Below, one piece after another: positions 32,004 to 45,175 of a DNA stretch of 64,000 nucleotides (positions are counted from its first letter, which is position 1; each line of letters starts with the position of its first letter). Source of the stretch: Myxocyprinus asiaticus (taxonomy: Eukaryota; Chordata; Actinopteri; Cypriniformes; Catostomidae); assembly GCF_019703515.2 (NCBI RefSeq), contig NC_059356.1, positions 23,983,197 through 24,047,196 on the forward strand. The letters are read 5' to 3'. Both the position numbers and the translations under genes were made by a program. A model generated the notes under the pieces. That model had not been told where the DNA came from and made no database searches. It saw nothing but the letters and a program-made list of their open reading frames with translations.

Positions 32004-34394
32004 GACAGTTAGTTAGATCTTATCTGGTTGGTCTGACAAGATGAATTTAAGTTTGTAGAACTAGAACATGTCAGTTCAAACCTGTTTTTTTTTTTTTTTT
32101 TTTTGACAAATTTCATTTAAATGTGTGGAAAAGTTTCCCTCAGTTTAATTAAGTTCAGTTAACTTTTCTTTCTTTTTTTTTTTTTTTTTAGTGCAGAGAG
32201 GATTTCTTAATTAGAAAGAAAGCTAGAAAGAAAAAGATAGATAGTTAGAGAGAAGAAAGTGTAAGCATAAGAATAGTACAACCTGGAAAAGAAAGAATCA
32301 GTCAGGTGTTCCATTTTTTTTCAGCCTTAAATAAATTCCACTTAGTGAACAATCATTGATTTCTTATCTCACAGAGGACATGAAAACATTTTCTCTGATG
32401 TAGGATTTGACAATATATTTCTCTATTTGAGAACAAACCAGACAGAACCACTTTAAAGGGGCCACATCCTACACTTTTATCATTTAATTTATTTTTTAAA
32501 TGGAATCCATTTAAAAAAAAAAAAATGGTGCATTAATTGTGAATGCACCAAAACAGTCAGAATGTAGTTTTACATGTCCATTTTCCATCCTCTCTGACTA
32601 TTAAAATTAAACAGGTTGTTTTTGTTACAATACCTTTAGGACTTACAGTAAATGTAAATTACCCCTATTATTATTGGCTATTGGCTCTTCACATGTGAAG
32701 TAAGTGATATCGGGTCCAATATTGTTGGCACTGCTCCATTCTCTTTCCAAAGCCTGCATTACATTGTGACAGGTTCATAGAGCAAGCTGTGCTGAAATGT
32801 CTCAAACAAACAGTTGTAAGACTGAAATGATCAGGGACTCTGATCAAAATAAACTATAGTTACTTCTAACATTGGAATTCTTTGGTAGGATATGTAGAGA
32901 TACAGGTGCTACCCCACAGTCAGAAACAGCACAAATTTTGGAGGTTTTCCTCAAAATATAACTGGTCAGTAAAGCACTGACCTACAGTATATGAAAGAGT
33001 CACCAGGAATAATATAATCTTTTTCCTCTGGTGTTTAGGAATAATAGTATGTTTCCTGCTTCCCTCTTTTTACTTCACTGTGACTGGGTGGGCAATGCTG
33101 TTGAAAACGGATTAAGTATAAACTGAAACTCATAAGCCTGGGAAGTCATATGCGGTGGCAGTCTGGGTCCCCCTTGGTCGTTTTCATGACCCGTCGGGCC
33201 TGCGGCCCCCCTCTCTCCCCGGATCACAGTGCGGCTGCACACCCTGCACTGCCTGCACTAATGCCACTGGTCATACTTTGTTTATGGCTGTGACATCACA
33301 GCAATAAAGATGGTTGAATAACCCATTTTTGTAGCTTAATCTTCATAAAGAGTCAAGCACATAAGAGCGAGAGCTTTGCGCTGTGATCGTTGTCTGAATA
33401 GTACATCAAACAATTTTATTTCAAAAGAGCAAGAAAAATCTTGATTTAAATGACATAGCTTCTTTAAAAAGTGCTTTAAAGAGCATAAGGAAAGAGAACA
33501 AGAGCTGTTCAAAGATGCAGTGGTTTGAAGGGTGAGTGAAAGACAGCGCTTGAGAAGTACTGCTCTCTTACTCTCCACTGAGAGTGCAATCAACCGATGT
33601 TTACATCAGACTGTAAATACTGCTCACCCTCGCCACCCCTCTACAGTCTGAAACTTCATAACACCACTTCTTTTTAGTCATTCCTCCTTTTATCAGATTT
33701 TTTTTTCACAATGTCTTAGTGTCTCATATCAGAATGTTTGTCAGCTACAGATGTGTGCAGTATTCCCCTTGTACAAGAGCACTGTGGTATGATGGTTCAC
33801 ACTGTCCCAACAAACACCAGCATTCAAAACACTGAAGCTTTCTGTTGGTTTTAGTATATTGAGAAACATATTTCAACTGTCAGTTTCAAACTGCCCCCAA
33901 CAAACACCAAAATTTAAGTGATTCTAAAGTTGGCTGTTGGATTTAGAAAAGCTGTACAAACTGGTGCTATCCATGGTTCTGATAAGCAGGGCTAACCTGG
34001 AACTGTCTTTGGTGCTGAAAACAATGCTGACTCTCCTGTTACCATAAATGCTTCCATTTAATGCATGTTTTGTATTGTTGCTGTCTAGAATGGTACAGAC
34101 TGTGTTGGCTGCAGTGATTCTGTTCTGAAAGCCTGTGAATGTGTTTAATGTAAGTCTTACAGTATGTTAATGCTGATGAGACCTTGTTGGTTGGAGGAGG
34201 TCAGTGTTGGTCTCGGCTGAGTGAGACTTGGCTTTCTTAAAGCTTGCATTCCTTTACAAACAAAGTTTGTTTCATTTTTCTTTTAAATGACACTAAAGAT
34301 CATAAACTCTTTCTGCAGTTTGTGTTCTGAATTTTAGCTGGAATTACCAAATTATTCTGAATAAGTTCCTTCGCTTGTGTATGTGTGTACATGC
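32004..34394. other. Anonymous DNA with poly-T tracts
   Basis: No gene was seen. Long T runs lie at about 32084-32104 and 32168-32190. A small GC-rich island (33165-33240; GACCCGTCGGGCCTGCGGCC) stands out, but has no splice-bounded open frame and may be a repeat fragment. Confidence 0.5.
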
Positions 34395-34469
34395 GTCTAT
34401 GTATGTTTATGTACAGAGGGGTTCAAAAGTCCACTTGTGAAAATGCTCCTATTTTGCTTTTTTCTAATT

Positions 34470-34785
34470 TAATACAGTTTTTTATTCCAAATATATTATC
34501 AGCATAACAATTTAAGTGAAAAGTTGCAGTTTGTTTAGGATTTGGTTTGTCCCTCTTTTGCTTTAATGACAGCATGTCCTTGAGCTGGCATGGACTTTAC
34601 AAGTTTGTGCAAAACCTAATGATCCATGTTATCCAGCTTGATTTCATAATTTCCCAAAGAGCATCTTGTGCGCTTCAGTGGAAAAAAAGGAAATCTGACC
34701 TTTTGTACAAATGAGTTAACATGGTCATTGTCACAAATTTGTATATTTGATTAGTGACCTAAAGTGCCGAATCTTAAAAATGTCT
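34470..34785. repeat. Dispersed repeat R1, copy 2
   Basis: It is collinear with 26700-27095 (blocks listed there) and lies directly upstream of the transposase-like remains at 34930-35640. Confidence 0.7.
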
Positions 34786-34929
34786 AATTCATTTGTAAAA
34801 AAATTCTTAAGTGTTTCAAATCTTAAAACTTTCTTTTTAATGCAAATATTTGGGGACAAATTTAGTCTCCAGAAGTTAGTTAAATCTGACAAAACCTCCC
34901 TCCGGGGACACTTAAAGTTAAACAAAGTT

Positions 34930-35640
34930 AAGACTTTACTATGCAAAGCAGAAGCCCTACATCAACACTATCCAGAAGCGCTGCCGACTTCTCTGAGCTC
35001 GGTCTCATCTTAGATGTAAAGTAGAACAGTGGAACTGTGTTTTTTGGTCTGAAGAGTCCACATTTCAAATAGTTTTTGAAAAACACAGCCATCATGTTCT
35101 CCGGGCCAAAGAGGAAAAGGACCATCTAAACTGTTAACAGTGTCAGGTATGACCCCTGTATGGGCCAGGGGTGTGTCAGTGCCCATGACATGGGTAACTC
35201 GCACATTTGAGAGGGCACCATTAATGCAAACAGATATGTTCACATTTTGGAGCAGCATATACTTCCATCCAGCATCATCTTTTCCAGGAATGTCCTGGCA
35301 TTTTCAGCAGGACAACTTCAAACCACATACTGGCCAAATAAGCAGTGAGTGTGGGTGCTAGATTGGCCTGTCTGCAGTCCTGACCATCTCCAATTGAAAA
35401 TGTGTGGTGGCATTATGAAGCGTACAATACGGCAACGAAGAGCCCATACAATTGTGCAGCTGAAGACCTGCATAATGGATGAATGGGGGAAAATTCCACT
35501 TTTTAAACTTAACAAACTTGTGTCTTCAGTGCCTAAATGCTTAATAAGTGTTGTTAGAAGAAATGGTGATGTTTCACAGTGGGAAACACTCGACTGTCCC
35601 AACTTTTTTGGAGTGTGTTGCAATCATCTGATTTGAAATT
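34930..35640 (+). pseudogene. Tc1/mariner-superfamily transposase pseudogene, second family
   Basis: The order of decayed motifs is that of a DDE transposase: a piece around TVFFGLKSPHFK, then RYDPCMGQGCVSAHDMG, then FQQDNFKPHTGQIS carrying a catalytic Asp. A WPVCSPD segment follows, where the final acidic residue would lie but the downstream sequence (HLQLKMCGGIMKR) is shifted. The C-terminus is WETLDCPNFFGVCCNHL. Frames change at least three times and stops are frequent. It is clearly a different family from the element at 27.7-29.1 kb. Inverted termini were not identified. Assignment to Tc1/mariner rests on QQD-N-KPH and SPD context. Confidence 0.65.
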
Positions 35641-35770
35641 ACTGTACATAAAAAAAACAACAATGAAATTCACAAGGTAAAACATCATATAATGTTTAGT
35701 TGTAGTGCTTTCAGTATAGCAAAGGGTGAATTTTATTGCCATTTTGCATACTGTCCCAAATTGTTTGGAA

Positions 35771-37406
35771 TTGGGGCTATATATAAATAATTCTAAAAAT
35801 GCCAAAATGTTCTTTTAGGGGTAGGGTTTGGGCTAGGTTTAGTCTGTAGTTGTTATTATTAGCTTACATGTCTCATAATTGCCTATTATTACCTTTGCTA
35901 ATGTAATTGCGATTATTCATTTCGATTACTAGAATTTACATTAAAATACTTATTTTTGTTTGGTGCAGCTGCATGCCATATTCTTTATGTGGGCTTTCCA
36001 TCTAAACAAGCTGAGAACTATGTTCTTAAATTGCATTATTATTTTTATAATTATATAATTGCATGAAAAACAAAGAGTTATTCACATTTTGAATACATTA
36101 TACACAATTTAGATTATGATATGTCTTTATATTATATATTTATATATTATATGTTATATTATATTATATAAATATATATTATGTATTTAAACACCTGTGA
36201 TTTGCCTTTGTATTCATGCAAACAACTGGCCAAAAAACATGTTGTAAATAGAACATTTTGCCGCACAGGGAGCACGCCAAATGGAATGCTGTAATTGACA
36301 CTTTTCACAATTATATAATTGTAAAGGCTGTAATTGTAATCTTGATTATTTTTCAGTGAATTCTGCAGCCCTAATCTCCTTACTATGATAGCTAAGTAAA
36401 TATGAGTATGCATGTGGGCATCACATGCTAGCCACAGCCAGGCGCTCTATGTTGTGGCAGAACTCCCCCTCCCCCTTTCCACACACTCTTTCTCACCCTG
36501 TTCCTCTTTCTCTATTTATTTCTCTCTCACTCCCTCTTTCCACTATCTGATGAGGATCTTTCATCTCTTCCGCTTCATGATCAGTGCGTCTAATCAAATC
36601 ATCACGGCCATCGCCCCTCTTCCTCCACTCTTTCTCTCCTTTTCTTGCTTTCTCACTTTCACTCTGTCCAGTCCCTTTTCCCTTTCCCCCTCTCTTGTTG
36701 TGAATCTGGGTCATTCACTAGCATGACGGACAGTCTCCCATTATCACCCACTCCCCTAAAGCAAGAGTGAGGAAGAGGGAAGAAAATAAGAAAGGCAAAG
36801 CAGGTAAGAGAGGAGTAAGGAATGAGAGAAAGTCACAGAGTGCCCCGCTATCTGATCGCACGCTCCGATTGGCTGCTCATCCCGCTGGTGTCAGATTCTG
36901 CCCTCTTCACATGTACACGCATCGTCATCATCCTCACATGAGTGTAACACTCTAATGCACGCTCACTCATGCTGGACACCGCTGGAATAATGGCTTACTT
37001 ACAGTGGATTATTTCAGCCTGTTCTTATCTAAAGATAATGGACTAACTATCATCCTTTTCTGTTCAAATGAGTAAGTGACAGTGCATTCTTCTATAAAGA
37101 TGCCTGTTTCTTACATATTCTTCTGTTAATGTGTGTGGGGGTTTGAATAGAGATGTATTCTGTTGTGATATGCTGGCAAGTCTGTTGTTTGGCCAAGCTT
37201 TTATCGGTGCATTTGCGTATACAATATTTAATAGGTATTTATGTTACGCTTTTTTACATCCTCTTTTCTTCCCTTTCATGTCTTGGTTTCTGTCACTCAT
37301 CCTCAATCCTTCTTCCGTACTTCCCCTTTCTTTCTTAATCTTTCCTTCCTCTCTGTATTCCTTGTTAATTGTAACTTTGGCTGGCAATTATTTCTCACTG
37401 TAGTTG
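35771..37406. other. Anonymous AT-rich DNA
   Basis: No gene was seen. A TATATTATA-rich stretch (36118-36190) can fold locally. Confidence 0.5.
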
Positions 37407-37665
37407 TTTTAAATGGATAGGTAACCCCAAAATGAAAATTCTATCATTATATACTCACCATAATGCTGTTACACGCCAGGAGATGTTGGCAGAATGTTGT
37501 CTCAGTCACCTTTCACTTTAATTGAATGGAAAACCAGATGCAATGAAAGTGAATAGTGACTGAAGTCCCTAACATTCTGCCTAACATCTATTTTTGTGTT
37601 CCATGCAAGAAAGACATACAGGTTTTGAACAAGATGAGGGTGACTAGATGCTTATTTTGGTAAAA
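37407..37665. mobile_element. TTAA fold-back MITE, short variant
   Basis: The left arm is TTAAATGGATAGGTAACCCC followed by AAAATGAAAATTCTATCATT. The right arm has ACATACAGGTTTTGAACAAG then ATGAGGGTGACTAGATG, the family's GAGTAAATGA-type block in inverse sense, and fades into poly-A. Between them is an inner palindrome (GGCAGAATGTTGTCTC / ACATTCTGCC). The right terminus has lost the expected GGGTGAACTATCC block. Confidence 0.6.
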
Positions 37666-38308
37666 AAAAAAAAAAAAAAATATTAAGATACAAAATTATT
37701 TGGAATTTTTATCTTTTAACAAACTTATCCTATGTCTCAATATCCTCATTGATTTTCTCACCATCTGATCCTTCCTCTCCTTACTTCTTTCTCATTTTCT
37801 CCCTTTCTGTGTCTTTTTATAGAGTAATATAATTATAATTTTAATTTCATCAGTCTAATAACTCCTTGGACCTTTCTACAAAGTTCTTGTTTTGTTGCTA
37901 AGAAACCAAACAAACTTTTAAATTGTACAGCATCTGTGTAAAACATGTCATATTAAAAGCTAATTACTATTCTGACATTGTGATTTCGTTGTGTTGGTGT
38001 GAGCTGACATGGTTGTCTAGCTGGCTAACTGAATTAAACTATGAACAAGCTCTAGTTTGTGTGCTTTCGGTCCTTTGGTAATTCAGCTCAACTATTTTGA
38101 GCTGTCTGGCTTTATGTGTGTCAAGTGCTGCTCAGTGAGGATTTTCCACTGTTAGTGCCACCATTATTTTTCAAGCTGAGGTGTGAAAATTATGATTTCT
38201 TGACACATTGTTCTGTGGCACTAGTCTGAAGGTGTCAGATAAGAGAGGTTACACACAGATGGTGAGCACATGGATGCATTTAATGCACATTGGGGCTTTG
38301 TACACACT

Positions 38309-38352
<44 letters not shown>

Positions 38353-39179
38353 TAAACATAGACCTGACATTTCCACGTTCAGTATAAAAACACTCAAAGG
38401 TTGTCTTCAATGCCCTTAAAATCTGCAAAAGAAGTGTTTGGACATTTGGACAAATGTACATTTTTCCCAAAGGTTAAACAGATAGTGCTCTTTCTTTTCC
38501 TCTGTTTCTTTGTATTCAGGCTATTCTTCTTTTGCCAGTTTGAAATTTGTCCAGGCCTTGTCATCATGTTGTTAGACTGTGTGTATGTTTGCTCGTGAAT
38601 CTGTTTCGATGTGTGACTGATGCATTACATGAGAGATATCCATGTGTGACATTCTGTTTCTGTGCTGAATTTGTCATTCTTAGCCTTCAGAGACATTGTG
38701 CATATGCATGTTAGTGTGAGTGTGTGCTTGTGCATCTTGCCATGAAATTTTAATTTTTATACAACAGAATTCTTGGGAAAACATTTAAAAAGGATGAGAC
38801 ATTCTAGAATACATCCAGCTTATCAGTATCAGCCAAGACACATACCCAAACTACTCTGTTGCTGTGCATATACACATGCACAAAATCTGTCATTAAAGTT
38901 TGTTTACTTGATTCGTAGTTGTTGAATGTGATGATAATAGTGTCTGGGAGCTGTAGATTATATTGAAATTTTCCCAAACATAATTCCATTTTTACCCCTG
39001 GTGTGAAATGCAAAGCTGCCCCTCTGCTACCAGGCCTTTATCTCACCCTTAATAATCTCATGGGTGTTTATCTGTGTATATGTAATTCAGCCTATGCCAA
39101 GAGCATAAACATATGTGTTTCCTGATGTGCATACAGTGTGTGCACACACATAAAACTATATACATTTACATAGGAAGCC
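37666..39179. other. Anonymous DNA with CA/GA microsatellite
   Basis: No gene was seen. A CA run grading into GA lies at 38301-38348. Confidence 0.5.
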
Positions 39180-39964
39180 ATTTCTAGATATGCTTTGACA
39201 TTACACCCGCCTACACAGCTTAGACATACTCACTACATTTACATGGACACCTGAAAGCAGCTTATTGCGAGAAAGTGGGTTATTTCTAGAAAGCAGCTTT
39301 CCTGTTTACATGCACTGTATAAGTGGCGTACTCTTTACTCCCGTATAAATGCGGCTTGTTCATTAAGCAGCTTTCTCCATGGCGATGTACTTTCCCTGCG
39401 ATGCTGGTGTAAATAACAAACATGGGATCCGAGCAAGACTTTGCTATTTTATTCTCTGTTGCTTTGCTTTATTTCCAGATATTTCAGAGTTGTTGTTGTG
39501 TTTGTTTCCTTAACTTTCTATCATGACCTGCAGTGGAATTGCAATGCAGTAGTTGGGTTTCCCTCTTACGTAAAACTCCGGGATTCCCCCAATGTATGAG
39601 CACATCAGGGACCGTCGATATTTTACACTGGTGTATATAAATGGGTATAGTTTATAGTGTATGTGATTTTCTCATGGTACTCCCAGAAATGTTGAATTCT
39701 TTCCACTGTGTTGACTTGTTGAAGGGCTCCATCCTATGACGTTTGTTATCTGGTCTGTTCCACACATGTGCACTCTTCAGACAACCATCAGAATGGCGCT
39801 TATGCATTTACATGTCCACGTTAAGCCGCTTTCTCAGAGAGAAACCTAGGTGTGTTAAACCGCTTTCTCTTAATCCCTTAAACGGTGTAAGGAAATCAGT
39901 GTTCTAGTTTACATGATGTTTCAGAATGCCTCTTTCTGCTAAAACCCTGGAATAAACTGTTTCC
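39180..39964. repeat. Possible dispersed repeat rich in GTTTACATG
   Basis: Phrases TTTACATGGACACC, GTTTACATGCAC, GCATTTACATGTCCACG and GTTTACATGATG, combined with AAAGCAGCTTTC / CCGCTTTCTC blocks, occur at both ends. The pattern resembles fish repeats whose ends share such motifs and is echoed in the tandem unit at 59.5-60.2 kb. Borders and class are unclear. Confidence 0.35.
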
Positions 39965-39967
39965 TTA

Positions 39968-40010
39968 TAGGGATAGTTCACCCAAAAATGTACATTTTTT
40001 GTCCGCCATC
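39968..40010 (+). mobile_element. TTAA-family MITE terminus, isolated
   Basis: It reads ATAGGGATAGTTCACCCAAA then AATGTACATTTTTTGTC, the family terminus without a partner arm. The usual TTAA here is TTAT. Confidence 0.5.
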
Positions 40011-40123
40011 AGTTTTGCTAAATGTAAACATGGTCAGTATCTGTCTCTCTGTTTATGTCTCTCATGCCATACCATAGTGTGTCTCTTGTTTGACTCCATC
40101 TAACACTCTATAACCCCAAACAG

Positions 40124-40262
40124 CAGCTGGCAGAGCATGGCACTTGCAATGCCAAGGTCATGGGGTTGATTCCCAGGGAATGCACTGAATGATAAAATGT
40201 ATACCTTTTAAATACACTGTAAGTTGCTTTGGATAAAAGTGTTTGTTAATAGCTTACATGAT
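40124..40262 (+). mobile_element. tRNA-derived SINE
   Basis: A tRNA-like head carries an A-box-like TGGCAGAGCATGGC and a B-box-like GGGGTTGATTCCCAGG. The body AAATGTATACC...CACTGTAAG follows and the tail is TTGCTTTGGATAAAAGTGTT. It is the better-preserved relative of the fragment at 6655-6790. No clear target duplication was seen. Confidence 0.75.
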
Positions 40263-41700
40263 TGTAAAATTCGGCTTTTATTTTGCTTGTATTCTTACTT
40301 ATCGTCCCTGTAGTCCTGGTCTGAAAACAGTCGTGAAAACACATTAGATCATATCTCCCTCTTTCTCACGCTTCTCACAAACAGAAATATTAAAGTCCTT
40401 TATATGTTCTCATATATGTAGTATGTACTGTTTGGTTGGAGCTGGAAAGACATCTGTTTGTGGTTCGTTCTGTTGTTCTAATAAGTGCTAATACTGTATG
40501 TCTGTGTGTGTGCATATGTGAGAGATAGAAAAGGAAAGAGACAGTTCAGCTATTTTTTGACAGAAACTTGTGATTAAGTGTTTGTTTTTAATTGGGTTGG
40601 AGGTGGCAAGAAAAAGAGCAATTATTTCAAAAGTTGTACTTCATGAAGAAAGTTCTGTATGTGTGTGTGTGTTTATGTTGTGGAATAAAAAGCATGAAAA
40701 CCCTCTCAAAACCTTGGCCAACTCTGGAAATCATGACTCCTGTTTCTTCTCACTTTTCCACAAGTAAATAATATCACTTTAGGGAACTAACTCTCTAGGT
40801 TTCTTAGGGTCGTTGGCTATATAATCTCATGCTTTTAAGGAAAAAAATATTCTGGGTTTGAATATTCATCAAGTGATATATATTAAGTGAAACAGCCTGG
40901 GGGTTGCAAGAGTAAATTTCTGTAATTTATGTGTATCCTGCCGTTGTGTTTTCTGAGCACTGATGTCTCCAGGCTTTCAACAGAAATAACACATGATTAT
41001 TTATTTAGTGCATGGCTGAAACAGTGTGAGTCCAAAAAAAGTGTGTGTGTTGAACAGTGTGAGTAGAAAGTGTGTGTGTTTTGAATATTTCTGGAAATCT
41101 GGTGAAATATGGGATGTATGTACTTAAAGATGAAGTGTGTGTTTTCTGTACCACTACTGTTATCAAACAAAATTGCAACAATAATGACTGTGTTCAAATA
41201 GGATTGCCGAAAACTCCCCCCATCTTACTTTGGTTGTACAAACAGATCCCATCCCAAATTCACGTAATTGGTTGAGCCATTGTTGCTGTGTAGGGCTGGT
41301 CGGGATTCTTAAAACAAGCAGAGTATGCTTTAACAACAGAGTCTCAGTGTTTTCACTTTTTGGGGGAATCAATATGAACAGCTTACTAATAATGATCTCT
41401 CCATATAAAGCTGGGATAGAAAAAAGTATTTCAGCATTGAAAAAAATACACACTTTACCTTTAAAGATAGAACAGAAAAAAAGAATACACACATTTAAAC
41501 TTGAACACGTTAAAAGTGGGCAGATGTGTAACTGTTACAGGAGTAAGCTGTCTGGAAATTTTCCAAATTCTGTCTAATTACTCGGTGGGTAATTAAAATG
41601 TAGTTCCTTGGTACAAAGGTCCTGACAGAAGCCATTTAAAACACAGCACAGGGGAGCAGAGGGTCTGAACCTCTGGACAGTGAGCTGTCTGTGCATTCAT
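40263..41700. other. Anonymous DNA with short GT runs
   Basis: No gene was seen. Short GT repeats occur near 41039-41080. Confidence 0.5.
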
Positions 41701-41900
41701 GCTAAAAGGTGCACTAAGTGATTTTTTGCGAGCGTTAGCATGGCTCTTATTCGTCTTCCTTTTTACCAATGTGGCAGTGGTTTTAGACTCTAAACTGACA
41801 CCTATTGACGTGGAAACAACATTATTGTCTCTGCTGCCCACGCCAGCTCTGGAATACAGTATATCATTCGCATCTGTGGAATGTCAGAGTTTCGGGTAAT
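41701..41900 (+). repeat. MITE-like fragment (left end related to the 31.4-kb family)
   Basis: It begins CTAAAAGGTGCACTAAGTGA, a terminus similar to TTAAAGGTGCTATATGTAAG at 31412. A GC-richer body follows. No matching right terminus was found. Confidence 0.4.
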
Positions 41901-42031
41901 TTCTCTTGTTTTTTTTATGCTATTATTACAAAATTGTTTTGCCTAAAAATGAATGTCAGCAATTTAGTGATGCTTAAGACAGATTACAATTGTGTACAGT
42001 ATAAGGTACTTGAGATTTACTGTAGATTTAC

Positions 42032-42172
42032 TTGAGAAGCAACATATAAGATATCATATTTAGACTTGCTGTAAGAGAATGTATCTTAAATATATGTGTA
42101 AGACAAAATACACTTATATTCAAGATCTATTCTCTAAAAGCAAGTCTAAATATCTTATATGCTGCTTCTCAG
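42032..42172. repeat. Long hairpin (fold-back) of 141 bp
   Basis: The left arm is TTGAGAAGCAACATATAAGA then TATCATATTTAGACTTGCTG and so on. The right arm, reverse-complemented, reads CTGAGAAGCAGCATATAAGA then TATTTAGACTTGCTTTTAGA. Arms are about 60 bp with few mismatches and the loop is about 20 bp. There is no coding potential. It may be a tiny MITE or a transcribed hairpin. Confidence 0.8.
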
Positions 42173-43124
42173 ATGAAAGCATCTTTTTTTTAAAGGATTT
42201 TTAGATATTTTAAAATATTTGTATTTTTAATATTATATTAAACATTCTCAGATAACCATTTTTTCTTCTGCAGTATAGCTGCTAAATAAAATGTATGTTG
42301 TTTTAAAGGAGTTTTAGATATTTATATTGGAAAACAAGCAAAACAAAAACAAATCAAAAACATATTGTTGCAGTGTATAATGGGGTGAAGACTACCTCTC
42401 ACCTTTCTGTTCACTTCAATCCATCTTTAACTCACAAAAAAACAAACTCTCTCTTATTAATAAAGCTGTGTATTGTCAATTTTCTCCACAATAAGAAATG
42501 CACAGTGACACATAAATTATGATTCAATAAGTCACAAGCCATCATGTTATAATCTAGCTGTATCAAGTGTGCATGAGAGGGACGAGCATTCCCGTGACAG
42601 AGTGTTCATCAGCTGGGTGCAGTTTCAATCTCTCCCCATTAGATCGGGACATTCACGCAGCTCATAGAAGAGGCACTGACCGCACAGAGAAATGCCAGTT
42701 TCTGAGTTTGTAGTTATTTACATGATCTGCTTCCGTATTATTTGAACTTTAATAAAGCTATAGCGCATTAAATATAACTGCATTAGAGATGTAATGCCGG
42801 GGTGTTTCCTTTAAAGAGCTCCGGCACCGCTTATTCCACAACGAGTGCGCTTCTGTATTTACTTATTTGGTATTTTTGTATAATTCCCTCATACTTTGCT
42901 ATCTACATCACCTGAAGCTGTTTGGAAAGCTTACAGTGCATCTGGACTGTGAGCTGCGTAATTCTTCCTCTCCTCAGTCAGGCATGAACTGCAGTGCTGC
43001 TCTCACGCGTCATAATTAGAGTTTAATGTGATCTCATGTTACGTTAAATGAGATCAAACGACTATTCAACAACGAACATTTTTGTTGACAATTTTTTATT
43101 GTCAACGTTGTCAATAACGTTTGA
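42173..43124. other. Anonymous DNA
   Basis: No gene or repeat was recognised. Confidence 0.5.
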
Positions 43125-43440
43125 AGGCGCCAAAAGCGAGTTGTTTTCAGCTGTACAGGCTGTAATACAGTGAAGAGGAATACATATTTTATAATCTCTA
43201 CCCTCCAACCCAAATCCCAAACCTAAACCTAACCATCAGTGGATTAAAGAGGGAAATATGCAATCTCTGAATCGTGCTTGTCACTGATTATGCAAACACG
43301 ATTACTTCATGGTTTCAATGCAGTCACTGAAGCCAGGTCTCCCAGGCTGCTGGTGCAATGTGCTTCCGGTCGTGCCACAGGTGAAGGTAAACATGCTGGA
43401 GCCGATGCAAACATGTCTGATAGGAGATGGTGCTTGTCAG
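43125..43440. repeat. Dispersed repeat R2, copy 1
   Basis: It is collinear with 45947-46250 in the same orientation: GCGCCAAAAGCGAGTTG / GGCACCAAAAGTGAGTTG, ACAGGCTG..., GAGGAATACATATTTTAT / CAGGAATGCATATTTTAC, a CCCAAACCTAAACC block, CATCAGTGGA / CCTCAGTGGA, and a final GCTTGTCA. No protein signature. The class is unknown. Confidence 0.65.
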
Positions 43441-44612
43441 TGAGAAAAATGAGAATCTTTATGCTTTTCAAGGTCATGCTGATAAAAAACAGTGCTACAA
43501 GGTAATCGTCTGATTCTTGGAAATGTTTTTAAGCCAAGAGATTGTCAGTCTTCTGAGTTCCATAAAGACTGAAAGTCCATTGTGAAAATGTACATGCTTA
43601 GCTATAGTTTAGGGACAAAATTGTTCTAAAATGTGAGCTACATCTTGAACAAAACTTCCATATGGTGGCATTCTAGAGATTTTCTAGTGAAAAAAACAAA
43701 CAAAAAAACATTAATATATAATGCATAATATTTATATATTAAATATTCAAAAAATGCATAAAGGCTTGTTATTATAGTTAAAATAACTGGCTTTAAAGAA
43801 AAACTATTTATTTAAAAATAATTTAAGTCATTGCTGTTCTACAAAGCCAAAACACGGTATAAACAACTATACCATTACTGAAATTTAGAGAAATGGCTTT
43901 AATTTTTTTTGTTGACTGTCCAGCCAAATGTGGATTATAAAATAGTCCCACTCTTTTTCCCTAAATGTTATGTTAATTGCCGTCGAGTCATCTACAACTA
44001 AAGGCGACCCTATGTGTAACAGAACGAAATGTTGTCCGGTCCTGTGCCATTTTCCTGATTTTTTTTTTTTGTATTTGTTTCCGTTGTTGCGGCTATTGTG
44101 TCAGACCATCGCATTAAGGGTTCCCTCTTTTTTGCTGACCCTCAACTTTACCAAACATGATGTCTTTTTCTAGCGATCTGTCATTTCTGATGACATGTCC
44201 AAAGTATACCCAGCTGTCACAGGACAAATCATAGTGACCAAATTTCAGTCATAACTCAGTTTTGACAAAATGTGCAGTTACTGCATTTTGCCTTTGCTGG
44301 ACAGTTTAATATGTTCTCATTTCAATAGCTATACATGTGTGTTAAAGTCTTAAAATGCAAAAAGGTTTTTGTGAGGGTTAGGTTTACATGGTGTTAGGGG
44401 ATAGAACATTTCATTAGCTCAGTATAAAAATAATAATCCAATTATTTGGAAACTTCATACCATGATAGAAAAACAAATGCAAGTGTGTTTTCTCAGTAGG
44501 ACTGTCAGGTAGCCAGGTTAGGTATTATTGATACCTCAGTGACACATCCCACCTTATCTATCACCCACTGACTTAACAACACCACCGTCTGCTCATTCTC
44601 TATCTTTCTCTC
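43441..44612. other. Anonymous AT-rich DNA
   Basis: No gene or repeat was recognised. Confidence 0.5.
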
Positions 44613-44623
44613 ACTCACACACA

Positions 44624-44657
<34 letters not shown>

Positions 44658-44994
44658 GGTGCAGCTAACATTATGAGGACTCTCCATAGACATAATGATT
44701 TTTATACTGTACAAACTATAGATTCTATCCCCTAACCCTAACCCTACCCCTAAACCTAACCCTAACAAAAAAAACTTTCTGCATTTTTACATCATCAAAA
44801 AAACATCGTTTAGTGTGTTTTTTTTTTTTTTAAGTGATTTGAATTATGGGGACACTAGAAATGTCCTCATAAACCACATTTATAGCATAATACCCTTGTA
44901 ATTACCAGTTTGTAACCTAAAAAAGTCCTTGTAAACCACCCAAACCTGCCCACACACACACAAACACACACACTCACACACACACACACACAGA
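44613..44994. repeat. CA-linked dispersed repeat, third copy
   Basis: CA tracts (44616-44654 and 44952-44994) bracket a body nearly identical to 29935-30212: GTTGGTGCAGCTAACATTAT, CATAGACATAATGATTTTTA, GAATTATGGGGACACTAGAA. It carries a CCCTAACCCTAACC stretch of 36 bp that superficially resembles telomeric repeat. Confidence 0.85.
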
Positions 44995-45173
44995 CATGAA
45001 CATACCCACACTAAATATTTCTCCCTCTATACCTCACACACTCTCATAAGCACATAAACTGCAGCAGAGTTTTAAGTTGGTAATGGCTTATTTCCCCCTC
45101 TGTTCTGTCCTCTATGCAGTGAGCTGTAGATAATGAAAGTGAGAGAGATGGACAGAAAGGAACACACAGTCAG

Positions 45174-45175
45174 AC

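Noticed and set aside
33165..33240. GC-rich island as CpG island or exon
   Set aside because: Less than 100 bp, no splice-bounded frame, and the wording (GTCGGGCCTGCGGCC) reads like a repeat fragment.
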